NCBI RefSeq assembly: GCF_026015625.1
Contig: NZ_JAPDVG010000001.1
Coordinates: forward strand, 2,046,001 to 2,110,000
Direction of reading: 5' to 3'
Source: Segatella copri
GTDB taxonomy: Bacteria > Bacteroidota > Bacteroidia > Bacteroidales > Bacteroidaceae
DNA: 64,000 bases
Position numbers and translations under genes: made by a program. The notes below the pieces were generated by a model. That model was given only the letters and a program-made list of their open reading frames with translations. It had not been told where the DNA came from and made no database searches. How positions within the stretch are numbered: the stretch's first letter is position 1; every line of letters begins with the position of its first letter. This document shows, in pieces, positions 1-8,499 of this stretch.

Positions 1-1
1 A

Positions 2-2896
2 GGCTATTCGCTCAACCAGGGCGATATGCTGCGTGTTGACTTCACCATGAGCGACCAGAGCCAGGAATTGAAAGAGATTGAAGTGGTGGCAAACTCTCTG
101 AAGAAGAACGTGGATAACGAGGGAGCATCAACCAGCGTTACAGCGCAGGACATCAAGAAACTGCCTGTAAACGGACGTAACTTCACTTCGCTCATCGACC
201 TCTCTCCGCTGAGCAACGGCATGAACCTCAGCGGTCAGCTTGCCTCTTCCACCGGTTTCAACATCGATGGCATGTCATCCAAGAACCCTATCTCCGGCGG
301 TGCTGCCAATACCAGAAAAGGCAGTCCTTACGCCATGACCATGGAGGCCGTGAGAGAGTTTAAGGTGGTAACCAATGCCTATGATGTAACCTATGGCCGT
401 GCAGGTGGCGGACTCATTAACGCCGTAACCCAATCGGGTACCAACACCCTCAAGGGTTCGGCATTCTCCTATCTCCGCACCGACTGGCTCGCCAGCCAGT
501 ACGACATCCTCGGCAACAAGCGTACCTCTGATTTCTCCACCTATCAGTATGGTTTCTCGCTGGGTGGACCTATCATCAAAGACCGCCTGCATTTCTTCGT
601 GGCATGGGATCATCAGCAGGACACCAAGCCATTGCGCATCGCCGACATTCATGGAGCATCGGATGAAAGCAGATACAATCTGTCGCAAGCTACACTTGAT
701 GCCTTCACCCAGATAGCAAAAGATAAATACGGGCTGCCTAACCAGCCGGAGTACGGTTCGTTTGACAAGAAATCAAACACCAACTCCGTGTTCGCACGCA
801 TCGACTGGCAGATCAACCCAACCAATCTGCTCAGTGTTCGCAACAACCTGAACATCAACAAGCAGCCATATAGCCAAGGTGACAATACCACCATCAACTT
901 CCTGGAGTCTTACTCCGACTGCAACACCGCAGACAACAGCTTGATGGCATCTCTCCGCAGCGTATTCGGACCAAAGATTACCAACGAGGCGAAAGTGCAA
1001 TGGATGTATTCGATGGAAGAGACCAAGGCAAACAGTCTCCTGCCTAACGGCACCATCCCACGTGCCATCGTGCAGAACGTAGCATCGGAAGTAGATGGAA
1101 AGACCTTGATGACCAACATCCAGATAGGCGGACAGCGATTCACCCCAGAGAATTTCCACGACAACGTATATCAGTTTGTAGATAACCTGCTCATCAATGC
1201 AGGCAAGATCAACTATACCCTGGGCTTGGACGTGATGTATTCTCACCTCTCCTCACTCTATGGCAGCGAAACCAACGGACGTTTCTACTTCAAGGGACTC
1301 GACAGTTTCAACAACATGACCCCTTACCGATATGCCCGCGACGTATATATGGTAGAAGGCGAAAAGAACCAGAAGGTAACCCAGCGCATCGTAAACGCAG
1401 GTATCTACGGTCAGTTGCACACCCAGCTCTTCGAGGGCTTCGACCTCACAGCCGGCGTACGCATCGACAACGCTTCCTATCTTGACCACGGCAACTACTA
1501 CGAGCCAGCCGACCGTCTTCTCGGTGTAAGAACCGACAAGGGCATCGGTCTCTTCCTGGTACAGCCAAGATTACAGTTGCAGTGGGATATCAACAACAAG
1601 CATACCGATATTCTGAAGCTTGGTGGCGGTATCTTTGCATCAGACATCAACAACTACGCCACGGTAAACAGTCAGGTGTTCGACGGAAGCCGCATCGTAA
1701 CCATCGATACCCAGGATGCGAGCCTCATCCCTACTCCTAACTTCCCAAGCTATCGTCAGAACCCAGCCACAACTCCGGGTGCTGATCTGCTGAAGAATCC
1801 AAATGTAGAGAAGCTCGTCACCATCAACTGCAACAAGGAGGGCTCCAAGGTGCCAACCATCTACAAGGCAAACCTATCGTATACCCACTACTTCAGCGAC
1901 CGATTCAAGATGGGCGTAGCAGGATACATGACTCTGGCTCGCCACAACTATCTCTATATCGACAAGAACATGGTGGATGAGCCTTACTTCAGATTGGAAA
2001 ACGAAGGTGGACGTGGCGTCTATGTGCCTGCCAACACCATCGATGCCAAGGGCAACACCAACTGGCTGGAAGGCAGAAAGACCAAGGAGATAGGTCGTGT
2101 ACTGGAGCTTAACACCATCGGAAAGGTAAACCAGTTTGCCTTCGTCATCGACGGTAGCTGGAGATACTTCAAGGATGGATTCCTCTCATTCAGCTATACA
2201 TGGAACAGCGTAAAGGACAACAACACCTATAATGGCGACGTGGCAAACACCTCAACACTGGTAAAGATGGTGAAGGATGACCCACGCGACATGAGTCAGC
2301 TGAGCTATGGTAACGGTCAGTTCCGCCACAAGCTGGTGGTTTACGGAACAGCACCAACCTTCTGGGGCATCCAGGCAGGTATCCGCTTCTCTGGCATCGG
2401 CGGCACCCGCTACTCTACCATCGTAGGTGGCAACGTGAATGGTGACTTCGTGGCAACCAACGACCTCGCCTATATCTTCGACCCTAACGACCCTAACACC
2501 GATGCAGGCATCCGCAAGGGCTTCGAAACCCTGATGGCTAACCCTAAGGTGGAGAAGAAGTTCAAGGAGTATTTGCAGAGCAACTATGGCAAGATGGCTG
2601 AGCGCAATGGCGGCGTAAATGGTTTCTACGGCACCTTCGACCTTCACTTGGAGAAGGCATTCAAGCTTTACAAGACCCATGCCCTGGAAGTTTCACTGGA
2701 TGTATTCAATGTGGCCAACCTTCTCAACAAAGACTGGGGTGTAGGCAAGAACCTCTCTAACGTTCCTCTCTATTACATCACAGGTTTCGACCAGGAGAAG
2801 AAGCAGTATAAGTATGCCGTAAATACCAACGCCGGCGTAGCTGGTGGCAATGGTAATCCTTACCAGTGCCAGTTGGGTATAAGATACAGATTTTAA
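2..2896 (+). CDS. TonB-dependent receptor, Oar-like (5' end outside window)
   Basis: This is an outer-membrane TonB-dependent receptor, cut by the window start. The reading frame is open from base 2, so the ATG at base 26 is internal. The first residues look like the end of a carboxypeptidase-regulatory-like domain. A plug domain follows (SVTAQDIKKLPVNGRNF, then a GGGLINAVTQSGTN segment), and then a long beta-barrel ending in aromatic Phe (QLGIRYRF). The visible part is 964 codons. The plug plus large barrel without a SusD partner next door resembles Oar-type receptors rather than a SusC/SusD pair. The substrate cannot be read from the sequence. A secreted phosphodiesterase gene follows 63 bp downstream on the same strand and may be co-transcribed. 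Confidence 0.85.
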   Translation, partial: GYSLNQGDMLRVDFTMSDQSQELKEIEVVANSLKKNVDNEGASTSVTAQDIKKLPVNGRNFTSLIDLSPLSNGMNLSGQLASSTGFNIDGMSSKNPISGGAANTRKGSPYAMTMEAVREFKVVTNAYDVTYGRAGGGLINAVTQSGTNTLKGSAFSYLRTDWLASQYDILGNKRTSDFSTYQYGFSLGGPIIKDRLHFFVAWDHQQDTKPLRIADIHGASDESRYNLSQATLDAFTQIAKDKYGLPNQPEYGSFDKKSNTNSVFARIDWQINPTNLLSVRNNLNINKQPYSQGDNTTINFLESYSDCNTADNSLMASLRSVFGPKITNEAKVQWMYSMEETKANSLLPNGTIPRAIVQNVASEVDGKTLMTNIQIGGQRFTPENFHDNVYQFVDNLLINAGKINYTLGLDVMYSHLSSLYGSETNGRFYFKGLDSFNNMTPYRYARDVYMVEGEKNQKVTQRIVNAGIYGQLHTQLFEGFDLTAGVRIDNASYLDHGNYYEPADRLLGVRTDKGIGLFLVQPRLQLQWDINNKHTDILKLGGGIFASDINNYATVNSQVFDGSRIVTIDTQDASLIPTPNFPSYRQNPATTPGADLLKNPNVEKLVTINCNKEGSKVPTIYKANLSYTHYFSDRFKMGVAGYMTLARHNYLYIDKNMVDEPYFRLENEGGRGVYVPANTIDAKGNTNWLEGRKTKEIGRVLELNTIGKVNQFAFVIDGSWRYFKDGFLSFSYTWNSVKDNNTYNGDVANTSTLVKMVKDDPRDMSQLSYGNGQFRHKLVVYGTAPTFWGIQAGIRFSGIGGTRYSTIVGGNVNGDFVATNDLAYIFDPNDPNTDAGIRKGFETLMANPKVEKKFKEYLQSNYGKMAERNGGVNGFYGTFDLHLEKAFKLYKTHALEVSLDVFNVANLLNKDWGVGKNLSNVPLYYITGFDQEKKQYKYAVNTNAGVAGGNGNPYQCQLGIRYRF

Positions 2897-2959
2897 ACAG
2901 ATTTTTAGAAGTTATCTCAGACGTTTTCAGACGTTATTAGAAGTTTTTTAAAGAAGAAT

Positions 2960-3733
2960 ATGAAGAAGACTAGTATGATATTGTGCGGAATGATGCTTTT
3001 GGCATCTTCCGCCATGGCTCAAGTAAAGGTGATAGCCCATCGTGGCCATTGGAACAGTCAGGGTGCAGCCCAGAACTCCATCGCTGCCATGCAGAATGCC
3101 AAGAAGGCTGATGTTTGGGGAAGCGAGTTTGACGTACACATCACCACAGACGGCACCGTGGTGGTAAACCATGACGACGACATCCATGGCATAATCATCG
3201 AGAACGCCAAGTATGCCGACATCAAGAATCTGAAACTTGCCAACGGTGAGCCTATCGCCACGCTGAAGAGTTATCTGGAGGCAGGCAAGAAGCTTGCTCC
3301 CATGCAGCTGATTCTGGAAATCAAGGCCCATCAGACTCCTGAGCGTGAAGACAGATGCGTAAAGGCTTGCCTTGATTTGGTAAAGGCAACCGGCATGGAG
3401 AAGCAGGTGGATTACATCTCCTTCAGCATGCATGCCTGCGAGGAACTCGTAAAGCTGAACCCACAAGCCCGGGTTTACTATCTGGGCAGCGACGTGGCTC
3501 CCAAAGTCATCAAACAGAAAGGCTTTGCCGGCATCGACTACTATGGTGGTGCCCTCCTCAAAAATCCGAACTGGATTAAAGAGAGTCACGACCTGGGCAT
3601 GAAGGTGAATGTATGGACCATCGACCAGATGAAGGAGATTCAGAAATGCGTAGATTCCGGCGTTGACTTCATAACCACCAACAAGCCAGAAGAAGCCAAG
3701 AAGATTGCCGAAGGCAAGCTCAGCTTCAAGTAA
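2960..3733 (+). CDS. Secreted glycerophosphodiester phosphodiesterase family protein
   Basis: A 257-residue GDPD-family protein, predicted to hydrolyse glycerophosphodiesters to glycerol 3-phosphate and an alcohol. It has a signal peptide (MKKTSMILCGMMLLASSAMAQ) and so acts outside the cytoplasm. The catalytic signature is present: His-Arg-Gly near residue 27 (AHRGHWNSQG), the acidic pair in GSEFDVHIT, the second His in VNHDDDIHG, and a C-terminal VNVWTID strand. An AAAGAAGAAT purine stretch lies just before the ATG. It follows the TonB receptor closely, which suggests that the two act together on an imported or surface phosphodiester. That pairing is inference; the enzyme family is clear. 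Confidence 0.85.
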   Translation: MKKTSMILCGMMLLASSAMAQVKVIAHRGHWNSQGAAQNSIAAMQNAKKADVWGSEFDVHITTDGTVVVNHDDDIHGIIIENAKYADIKNLKLANGEPIATLKSYLEAGKKLAPMQLILEIKAHQTPEREDRCVKACLDLVKATGMEKQVDYISFSMHACEELVKLNPQARVYYLGSDVAPKVIKQKGFAGIDYYGGALLKNPNWIKESHDLGMKVNVWTIDQMKEIQKCVDSGVDFITTNKPEEAKKIAEGKLSFK

Positions 3734-3763
3734 AGAATAAAAGGAAAAATAGAATATGAATTG

Positions 3764-3810
3764 AGAATTCAGCAAATAGCCAAGATGCTAATTTGCTGAA
3801 TTCTTTTGTT
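3764..3810. terminator. Bidirectional terminator between convergent genes
   Basis: A 14-bp perfect stem (AGAATTCAGCAAAT at 3764-3777 pairing with 3791-3804) is followed by TTTGTTTTTG. It sits between the plus-strand GDPD gene and the minus-strand ATPase gene, so it can end transcripts from both sides. Confidence 0.8.
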
Positions 3811-3824
3811 TTTGTATCTATCAC

Positions 3825-5171
3825 TCATTCTTCTACTACAGCATCCAATACGTTCCGCAAATTACCTATCAGATAAAACGGAAGATTAATCAACGTAAAC
3901 TCCTTGCCATGAATGGTCTTGACCTTATCTATAGAATAAGGCTTTGACCAGATACGAATGGCTATATTAACTTCCGAACTATCCATAAATACTTGGAGAG
4001 AACGGAGATGGGCATTGGTTCCACTCTTTACCTCTATCGGATAAAGCTTGGAGTTATGAGTAAAAATGAAATCAATCTCTGCACCGTTATTCGGCTTTGC
4101 CCAAAACGAGCGATGCTGTCCCACCCTATCTTCCAAAGCCAATAACTCCTGAGCCGTTATTTGTTCTGCAATATGCCCACGCCAACTGTCCACCATATCG
4201 GTAGAGCCAATGATTTCCTTTCTGATTCCCGCCTGATAGTTCACCAATCCCGTATCAAACCAGATGAGTTTTGGCATTCGTTTGGTCTCAGGAATAATCG
4301 GCAACTGGGTAGAAGACACTGGGTAAACCAGCTCCAGAAGCATTGCCTTCTCCAGCAATCTAAATGCCTCGCCCACCTCTCTTGACTTATAGCCAGAATT
4401 GGCAAAGTTACCTAACGTAATGGTCTCACCCGAAAAAGCCCAACCATAAGAGAGGATAAATCTCACCACATCCGTCAGCTTATTGCCTCTGACGTATTTT
4501 TCAGAATCATCCTTATAGGCTTGCACCAGAGTTTCATAAACATCTTCGATACCAATGACATCTTGGGTTTCAGCATACTGCTGCACTGCTTCAGGCATCC
4601 CTCCCACAATAGTATATTGATTGAAAAGATGCATCAACTGTTCATGGAAGGCAACCGTATATTCTGCCTTCTGCGAGAGTACGGCAAGCAGATTATACTT
4701 GCCGATAGCCCCCAGGAACTCAGAAAACGAACAAGGTCGCAAAGCCAGATACTGTACTCTTCCCACAGGGAAACTGACTTTAACATCCACCAGATTCTCC
4801 AACAGACTGCCAGCTGCAATAACATACAAATCAGGTCTCTGTTCATAGAAATACCTAAGAAGTGCTATGGTTTTAGGAGAATTCTGAATCTCGTCGATGA
4901 AAACAAGGGTAGTTCCTTCTTTCTTAACCTTACCGACACTGGCATACAGCATATTCACCAGGTCGTCTAAAGGAATCTCCATCTCGAACAACTTGGCATT
5001 CTCATTTCTTTCCAGATTGAAATATAGATAATTATCAAACTGAGAGCCAAACTCATTGACCACAGTTGTCTTACCAACCTGTCGAGCTCCTCTCAGGATA
5101 AGGGGCTTATGCTTTTTGTCTTGCTTCCAAGCCTCCAGTTTACTGATGATATTTCGTCTAAACATACGCAT
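3825..5171 (-). CDS. AAA_14/DUF4143 ATPase
   Basis: A P-loop ATPase of the AAA_14 plus DUF4143 architecture common in Bacteroidales. Walker A is GARQVGKTT and Walker B is LVFIDEIQ, followed by the sensor-like AAGSLL. The C-terminal half carries the DUF4143 region ending in a PD-(D/E)XK-like stretch (GAEIDFIF ... YPIEVKSG). I chose the start at 5171 (MRMFRRNI) because the -7 box TATCTTTG lies just upstream, inside the longer open frame that begins at 5213. The biological role of the family is not established. It stands alone, convergent with the GDPD gene. An IS3 copy lies about 100 bp upstream. Confidence 0.75.
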   Translation of the reverse strand: MRMFRRNIISKLEAWKQDKKHKPLILRGARQVGKTTVVNEFGSQFDNYLYFNLERNENAKLFEMEIPLDDLVNMLYASVGKVKKEGTTLVFIDEIQNSPKTIALLRYFYEQRPDLYVIAAGSLLENLVDVKVSFPVGRVQYLALRPCSFSEFLGAIGKYNLLAVLSQKAEYTVAFHEQLMHLFNQYTIVGGMPEAVQQYAETQDVIGIEDVYETLVQAYKDDSEKYVRGNKLTDVVRFILSYGWAFSGETITLGNFANSGYKSREVGEAFRLLEKAMLLELVYPVSSTQLPIIPETKRMPKLIWFDTGLVNYQAGIRKEIIGSTDMVDSWRGHIAEQITAQELLALEDRVGQHRSFWAKPNNGAEIDFIFTHNSKLYPIEVKSGTNAHLRSLQVFMDSSEVNIAIRIWSKPYSIDKVKTIHGKEFTLINLPFYLIGNLRNVLDAVVEE

Positions 5172-5178
5172 TTGTTTC

Positions 5179-5256
5179 AAATCAGGGGCAAAGATACTAC
5201 TTTTTTGTCGCAAATCAGCGGCAACAGCGTTAAAGTTTGTTGTAAATCAGGGGCAA
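5179..5256 (-). promoter_or_regulatory. Promoter with three spaced 13-bp direct repeats
   Basis: AAATCAGGGGCAA occurs at 5179-5191 and 5244-5256, with a one-base variant (AAATCAGCGGCAA) at 5212-5224, spaced 33 and 32 bp. Read on the minus strand, the -7 box TATCTTTG ends inside the repeat nearest the gene. About three helical turns between repeats would suit binding of a repressor or activator on one face of the DNA, perhaps by autoregulation. The function is inferred. Confidence 0.5.
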
Positions 5257-5419
5257 CTAGGCATATAATTGTAGCAGTTCCCCAAAGTGGACACAAAAAA
5301 TGATTATTAATTATTTATATTTTTAAAAGTACACATATCTATCAAATTTCGTTCCTTTTCATTTGCAAAAGTAGACAATCTCATCCATATTTGCAAGTTT
5401 TTCTTTATAAAAGTGAACA

Positions 5420-6379
5420 TTATTCTTTATTTTTCTCATTTCCAGCCATTTTCTTCCGTTCTGTGACGAACTTCGGTGTAGCATTAGCCTCTCGCTTCCC
5501 AAAAGTGTCCTTTCTTGGAAGCTCCCCTTTATAAAACCTCTTCCTGTAATTATTTGGCGTATCATAGCCGATAGCACAACATGGTCTTTTCTCATTGTAA
5601 TAATCCACGTATGCGTCCAAGGCCTCCTCGAACTCCTCTCTTGAATTACATGTCTCAATCTTGAAGTCTATGAACAATTCCTCTTTTATCCATCCGTTGA
5701 GGGATTCGTTCACAGGGTTGTCTGTAGGCTTTCCTGCCCTGGACATAGACCTCACAATCAACGTGTCCTTTATCAGCTCATTATAGGCGAGTGAAGCATA
5801 CACGCTACCTTGGTCCGTATGAAGAACAGTTGGCTCATCTGTGCCCTTCAACAGGTTGATGACATCATTTAGCCCATCAATGTACTGGTCTCTATGTCCA
5901 CGTCTCTCAGCCACATGCCACGTTAGGATTTCTTTCGTAAAGACATCGAAATACATGGTCAACTCAAAGAAGAACCAAGAGTATTTGATGACTGTCATGT
6001 CAGAGACGATAACTTGTCGAGGTCTGTCTACCGTGTCCCACGTGGAATAAATGAGGTTGGGGTACTTATCCTTTACCTTACGTGGTTTGTAATGTATCTT
6101 GTGTCTCGTTTGTGACTGAATACCAAGATATTGGAAGCATTTATAAGAGAAATTGTCGCTGATACTCAACTGTAAATTGATTCTTATGTACGCCGCCACC
6201 CACCTGTAGCCATGTGTTGGGTGTTCCGAGTGTATGTCCTCAACCACACCCACCATGAACTCACGATTGATCTCACGGGATGAAGGCTCTCTTCTAAGCC
6301 ACTTGTAATACCCCGACCGACTTACTCCCATCATCTTGCAGATATCCTTGACAGGATACTCGTGCGATAGCATGTCCAC
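5420..6379 (-). CDS. IS3 transposase OrfB (catalytic)
   Basis: A 319-residue rve-type integrase core. It has an HTH_21-like N-terminus (DICKMMGVSRSGYYKWLRREP), then the DDE residues: Asp in VSDMTVIKY, Asp in LHTDQGSVYAS and Glu in NESLNGWIKEEL. It opens with a GTG that overlaps the OrfA stop (TAGTG). The -1 frame is also open back to the A9 run near the end of orfA, so the active product is probably an OrfAB fusion made by -1 frameshifting, as is usual for IS3. It is identical to OrfB of copy 2. Confidence 0.92.
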   Translation of the reverse strand: MDMLSHEYPVKDICKMMGVSRSGYYKWLRREPSSREINREFMVGVVEDIHSEHPTHGYRWVAAYIRINLQLSISDNFSYKCFQYLGIQSQTRHKIHYKPRKVKDKYPNLIYSTWDTVDRPRQVIVSDMTVIKYSWFFFELTMYFDVFTKEILTWHVAERRGHRDQYIDGLNDVINLLKGTDEPTVLHTDQGSVYASLAYNELIKDTLIVRSMSRAGKPTDNPVNESLNGWIKEELFIDFKIETCNSREEFEEALDAYVDYYNEKRPCCAIGYDTPNNYRKRFYKGELPRKDTFGKREANATPKFVTERKKMAGNEKNKE

Positions 6380-6726
6380 TATTTTGAACTCTTCATTTTT
6401 AAACGAACATACTCCGTTTGCCCATCCTCGTTCTGCCTCACCAGATATTTTTTTTTGAGCCGTTCATTCTCAATACGCAAGCGTAGGATTTCTCGCTTAT
6501 ACCCCTCCTTGGTTTTGTCAATGCCCTCAGGAAGTATGTTCCCAATCTCAGCATCAGCACGAGCCAACCCCTCTATGCCTGCTTCTTCATATTGCTTCAG
6601 CCACTTCTTAAAAGAAGTTTCCGAGACATTGTTTGCCCTGCAGAAATCACCGAGCTTAACTTTGGAGTTTCCCTTGAACTTACGAATCAAGAACTCCTTT
6701 TCCAATGGATTTAAATGCTTTGCCAT
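6379..6726 (-). CDS. IS3 transposase OrfA (DNA-binding)
   Basis: A 115-residue helix-turn-helix protein (start MAKHLNPLEKEF; a longer frame from 6780 starts inside the terminal region). The HTH is around FCRANNVSETSFKKWLKQ, followed by a leucine-zipper-like helix (EILRLRIENERLKKKYL). The codons LKKK are written in a run of nine A residues, a typical -1 slippery site. OrfA binds the element ends and is the N-terminal half of the OrfAB transposase. Confidence 0.9.
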   Translation of the reverse strand: MAKHLNPLEKEFLIRKFKGNSKVKLGDFCRANNVSETSFKKWLKQYEEAGIEGLARADAEIGNILPEGIDKTKEGYKREILRLRIENERLKKKYLVRQNEDGQTEYVRLKMKSSK

Positions 6727-6906
6727 AAAAAGTTTCCTTTCTGGTGAATACTTGACGATAAGATAACCGTGCTTCGGCAAGTTGTGTGCCCTTACGTTCG
6801 GGCTACGCCCTCTCTACAGGGCACACAACTCTATCTGCTTGCAAAGGTAATCATTTTCCATCAGTTTTCCACCTTTCTGTGTCTACTTTTTGAGGGGCAG
6901 CAAATG

Positions 6907-6924
6907 TGTAGCAGTTCCCCAAAG
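6907..6924 (-). repeat. Solo 18-bp IS3 terminal fragment
   Basis: TGTAGCAGTTCCCCAAAG here is identical to the outer end of the adjacent IS3 element (5270-5287), but the next bases differ from the IS. It lies 4 bp beyond the IS end, outside the target duplication. It is the remnant of an earlier insertion of the same or a related element. Confidence 0.65.
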
Positions 6925-7092
6925 ATGCGTCACCTTTATTTTCTTATACGGTTTACCGCCCAAACCAAGGGCAGCCATCGTATGATCCTTGATAATCAAT
7001 TTACCAGCAAGAAAATCTTACCATACTTGATGGTATTCGCTTTGCCTTGAAATTGCAATAACAAGGCAATTGGTATCCAAAACAATATTCAT
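6925..7092 (-). pseudogene. Truncated PIN-domain toxin remnant
   Basis: Reading from the ATG at 7092 gives MNIVLDTNCLVIAISRQSEYHQVW and then a stop. The start is typical of PIN-family toxin ribonucleases, with the first catalytic Asp in VLDTN. After the stop, coding-like sequence continues in the third frame (DFLAGKLIIKDHT...) until it meets the IS3 terminal fragment at 6924. The rest of the domain is missing, so the gene is dead. It lies directly downstream of a second decayed toxin. Confidence 0.5.
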
Positions 7093-7152
7093 AACTATAC
7101 GTTATGAAATACTATGAAGTTCCGAAATTACACAATCTACAAATTCTGCGTA

Positions 7153-7342
7153 TTATCCATTTTTGCGTTTATCAAGCAAAAAACTGATAAACTCATCAGA
7201 GATATTAGAGATTTCTCCTTTATCATAGATTGTCAACAAATCAATGATAACGGAATCTCCTTCCTGATAAAGATTATAAGTGCTTGGAAAGCTTTCTAAG
7301 TTGTCGCTCAAATTCTTTTTCCGTATAAATTTTAACCTTCAT
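7153..7342 (-). pseudogene. RelE/ParE-type toxin with internal deletion
   Basis: The ATG at 7342 follows the antitoxin stop (7344) and begins MKVKIYTEKEFERQLRKLSKHL, then a stop. In another frame the usual C-terminus of Bacteroidota RelE-like toxins follows at once: EGDSVIIDLLTIYDKGEIS, then NISDEFISFLLDKRKNG. The middle of the toxin (roughly 40-50 residues by my memory of the family) is missing, with a frame change at the join. So the toxin is inactive while its antitoxin frame remains open. Confidence 0.65.
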
Positions 7343-7343
7343 A

Positions 7344-7625
7344 CTACGCCTCCTCTTCCCGAAGTCTTCTCAACAATTCACGAGCATCCATCGGCTTAGT
7401 CCCATTCTTCTTATGGGCTTCCAGTTCATCAAGAGCACGGTTGAGACTTTCTGCCACATAGGCTTCCTGCTCTGCCTGGCTCATATAAGTTTCCTGATAA
7501 CTGTTTCCTGATTTGGAGATAGAACTGGCTAATTTTTCAGCATAGTCTTTGAGCTTAGCGACAAATTCGTCAAGCGTATATTGACCTGTAGAAGGTACTT
7601 GAAACTGAATATTAATCGTTTCCAT
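7344..7625 (-). CDS. Orphan antitoxin of a RelE-type pair
   Basis: A 93-residue acidic protein (METINIQFQVPSTGQYTLDEF...) with a helical C-terminus ending MDARELLRRLREEEA. Its size, position and the adjoining toxin remnant (start at 7342, next to the antitoxin stop) identify it as the antitoxin of a RelE/ParE-like module. AAAGGAATAAT precedes the ATG and a -7 box TAATTTTG lies at 7654-7661. Since the toxin is broken, this may be a leftover, or an antitoxin protecting against a related toxin elsewhere. Confidence 0.6.
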   Translation of the reverse strand: METINIQFQVPSTGQYTLDEFVAKLKDYAEKLASSISKSGNSYQETYMSQAEQEAYVAESLNRALDELEAHKKNGTKPMDARELLRRLREEEA

Positions 7626-7653
7626 ATTATTCCTTTCTTTTAAATTAACGCCA

Positions 7654-7661
7654 CAAAATTA
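7654..7661 (-). promoter_or_regulatory. -7 box of the antitoxin gene
   Basis: TAATTTTG on the minus strand fits TAnnTTTG and lies about 30 bp upstream of the antitoxin ATG. The 180 bp from 7662 to 7841 contain no gene that I can support. Confidence 0.5.
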
Positions 7662-7841
7662 AGGAAAAGAATTGGAAATGCCAAGGAAAAGAACAACTTT
7701 CTTTAGTTTAAGATACGAAAAAAACTATCAATACCAGATTTTGAATGCAGTACACGATATGATGCAAATTGGATCATGTAATCTGCATCGTGCTATTTGC
7801 ATCATTCTTTTATTTTCCTTTTCAACCCAGCCTAATAAAAC

Positions 7842-7879
7842 AAGGGAGCGAACTGCATCGCAACGCAGCCCGCTCCCTT
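7842..7879 (-). terminator. Terminator of the oxidoreductase operon
   Basis: A 9-bp stem (AAGGGAGCG at 7842-7850 with CGCTCCCTT at 7871-7879). On the minus strand it is followed by GTTTTATT. It lies 20 bp past the stop of the last gene. Confidence 0.8.
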
Positions 7880-7899
7880 ATCTATACTGATGATTGAAT

Positions 7900-8445
7900 T
7901 TAATCTACCTTTTCGATAATCTTCATTCCCTCTTCCACTGCCTGCATGTTCAGTGGAATCAAACCATGATGGCGCTCTGGCAATGACTTGTAAAGCGCCT
8001 TGTTCAAACCATCGGTGCTCACAACAGGACAAACCTTCAGCAGACCGCCCAAAACAATCATATTGAACACCTTGGAGTTTTTCATCTCGGCAGCCTTGTC
8101 CATCGCATCAATGCGATAAATGGTGATGTCCTTGCGCTGTGGAGGATTCATCACACCATAGCCATCATAAATCAGGATGCCGCCTGGCTTAATCTTCGGC
8201 TCAAACTTGTCGAGCGACGGCTGGTTGAGCACGATGGCTACATCATAATGGCTCAGGATAGGCGAAGAGATGCGACTGTCGCTCACAATGACCGTTACAT
8301 TGGCTGTACCGCCACGCTGCTCTGGTCCGTAAGCAGGCATCCAGGTTACCTCCTTATCCTCCATCAGTCCTGAATAAGCCAGAATCTTTCCCATAGAGAG
8401 AACGCCCTGACCGCCAAAACCGGATATAATGATTTCTGTCTTCAT
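7900..8445 (-). CDS. 2-oxoacid:ferredoxin oxidoreductase gamma subunit
   Basis: A 181-residue gamma subunit (POR/KOR gamma fold), the last gene of a four-subunit ferredoxin-dependent oxidoreductase. The N-terminal GFGGQGVLSMGKILAYSG and GPEQRGGTANVTV motifs are typical. The complex oxidatively decarboxylates a 2-oxoacid with CoA to an acyl-CoA and reduces ferredoxin. The sequence does not tell 2-oxoglutarate from branched-chain 2-oxoacids. It is separated from the beta subunit gene by a short spacer that contains an 8-bp tandem repeat. Confidence 0.85.
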   Translation of the reverse strand: MKTEIIISGFGGQGVLSMGKILAYSGLMEDKEVTWMPAYGPEQRGGTANVTVIVSDSRISSPILSHYDVAIVLNQPSLDKFEPKIKPGGILIYDGYGVMNPPQRKDITIYRIDAMDKAAEMKNSKVFNMIVLGGLLKVCPVVSTDGLNKALYKSLPERHHGLIPLNMQAVEEGMKIIEKVD

Positions 8446-8470
8446 TGTTCTAATCTTTTGTAAATGCCAA

Positions 8471-8498
8471 ATTCAACATTCAACATTCAACATTCAAC
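8471..8498. repeat. 8-bp tandem repeat in the operon spacer
   Basis: ATTCAACA is repeated about 3.5 times between the beta-subunit stop and the gamma-subunit start. Slipped-strand changes would alter intergenic spacing or leader structure, not a reading frame. Confidence 0.7.
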
Positions 8499-8499
8499 A

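Larger units (their letters stand above)
5270..6902 (-). mobile_element. IS3-family insertion sequence, copy 1 (1633 bp)
   Basis: A complete IS3-family element. I set the ends by comparison with the second copy at 28336-29968: same length, and same OrfA and OrfB protein sequences. Ends begin TGTAGCAGTTCCCCAAAG on one side and TGCTGCCCCTCAAAAAG on the other, related in their inner part (CCCC, AAAGT, GACACA). A 3-bp target duplication AAT flanks the element (5267-5269 and 6903-6905). The two open frames are read on the minus strand. It inserted next to decayed toxin-antitoxin genes. Confidence 0.9.

Noticed and set aside
26..2896. SusC of a polysaccharide utilisation locus
   Set aside because: No SusD, glycosidase or SusC-type regulator genes adjoin it; the plug and length fit Oar-like receptors better.
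2948..3775. 275-codon minus-strand frame over the GDPD gene
   Set aside because: Antisense shadow; the plus-strand frame has signal peptide and catalytic residues.
7672..7890. 72-codon open frame before the oxidoreductase terminator
   Set aside because: No family resemblance, low-complexity start, and it reads through the operon terminator.
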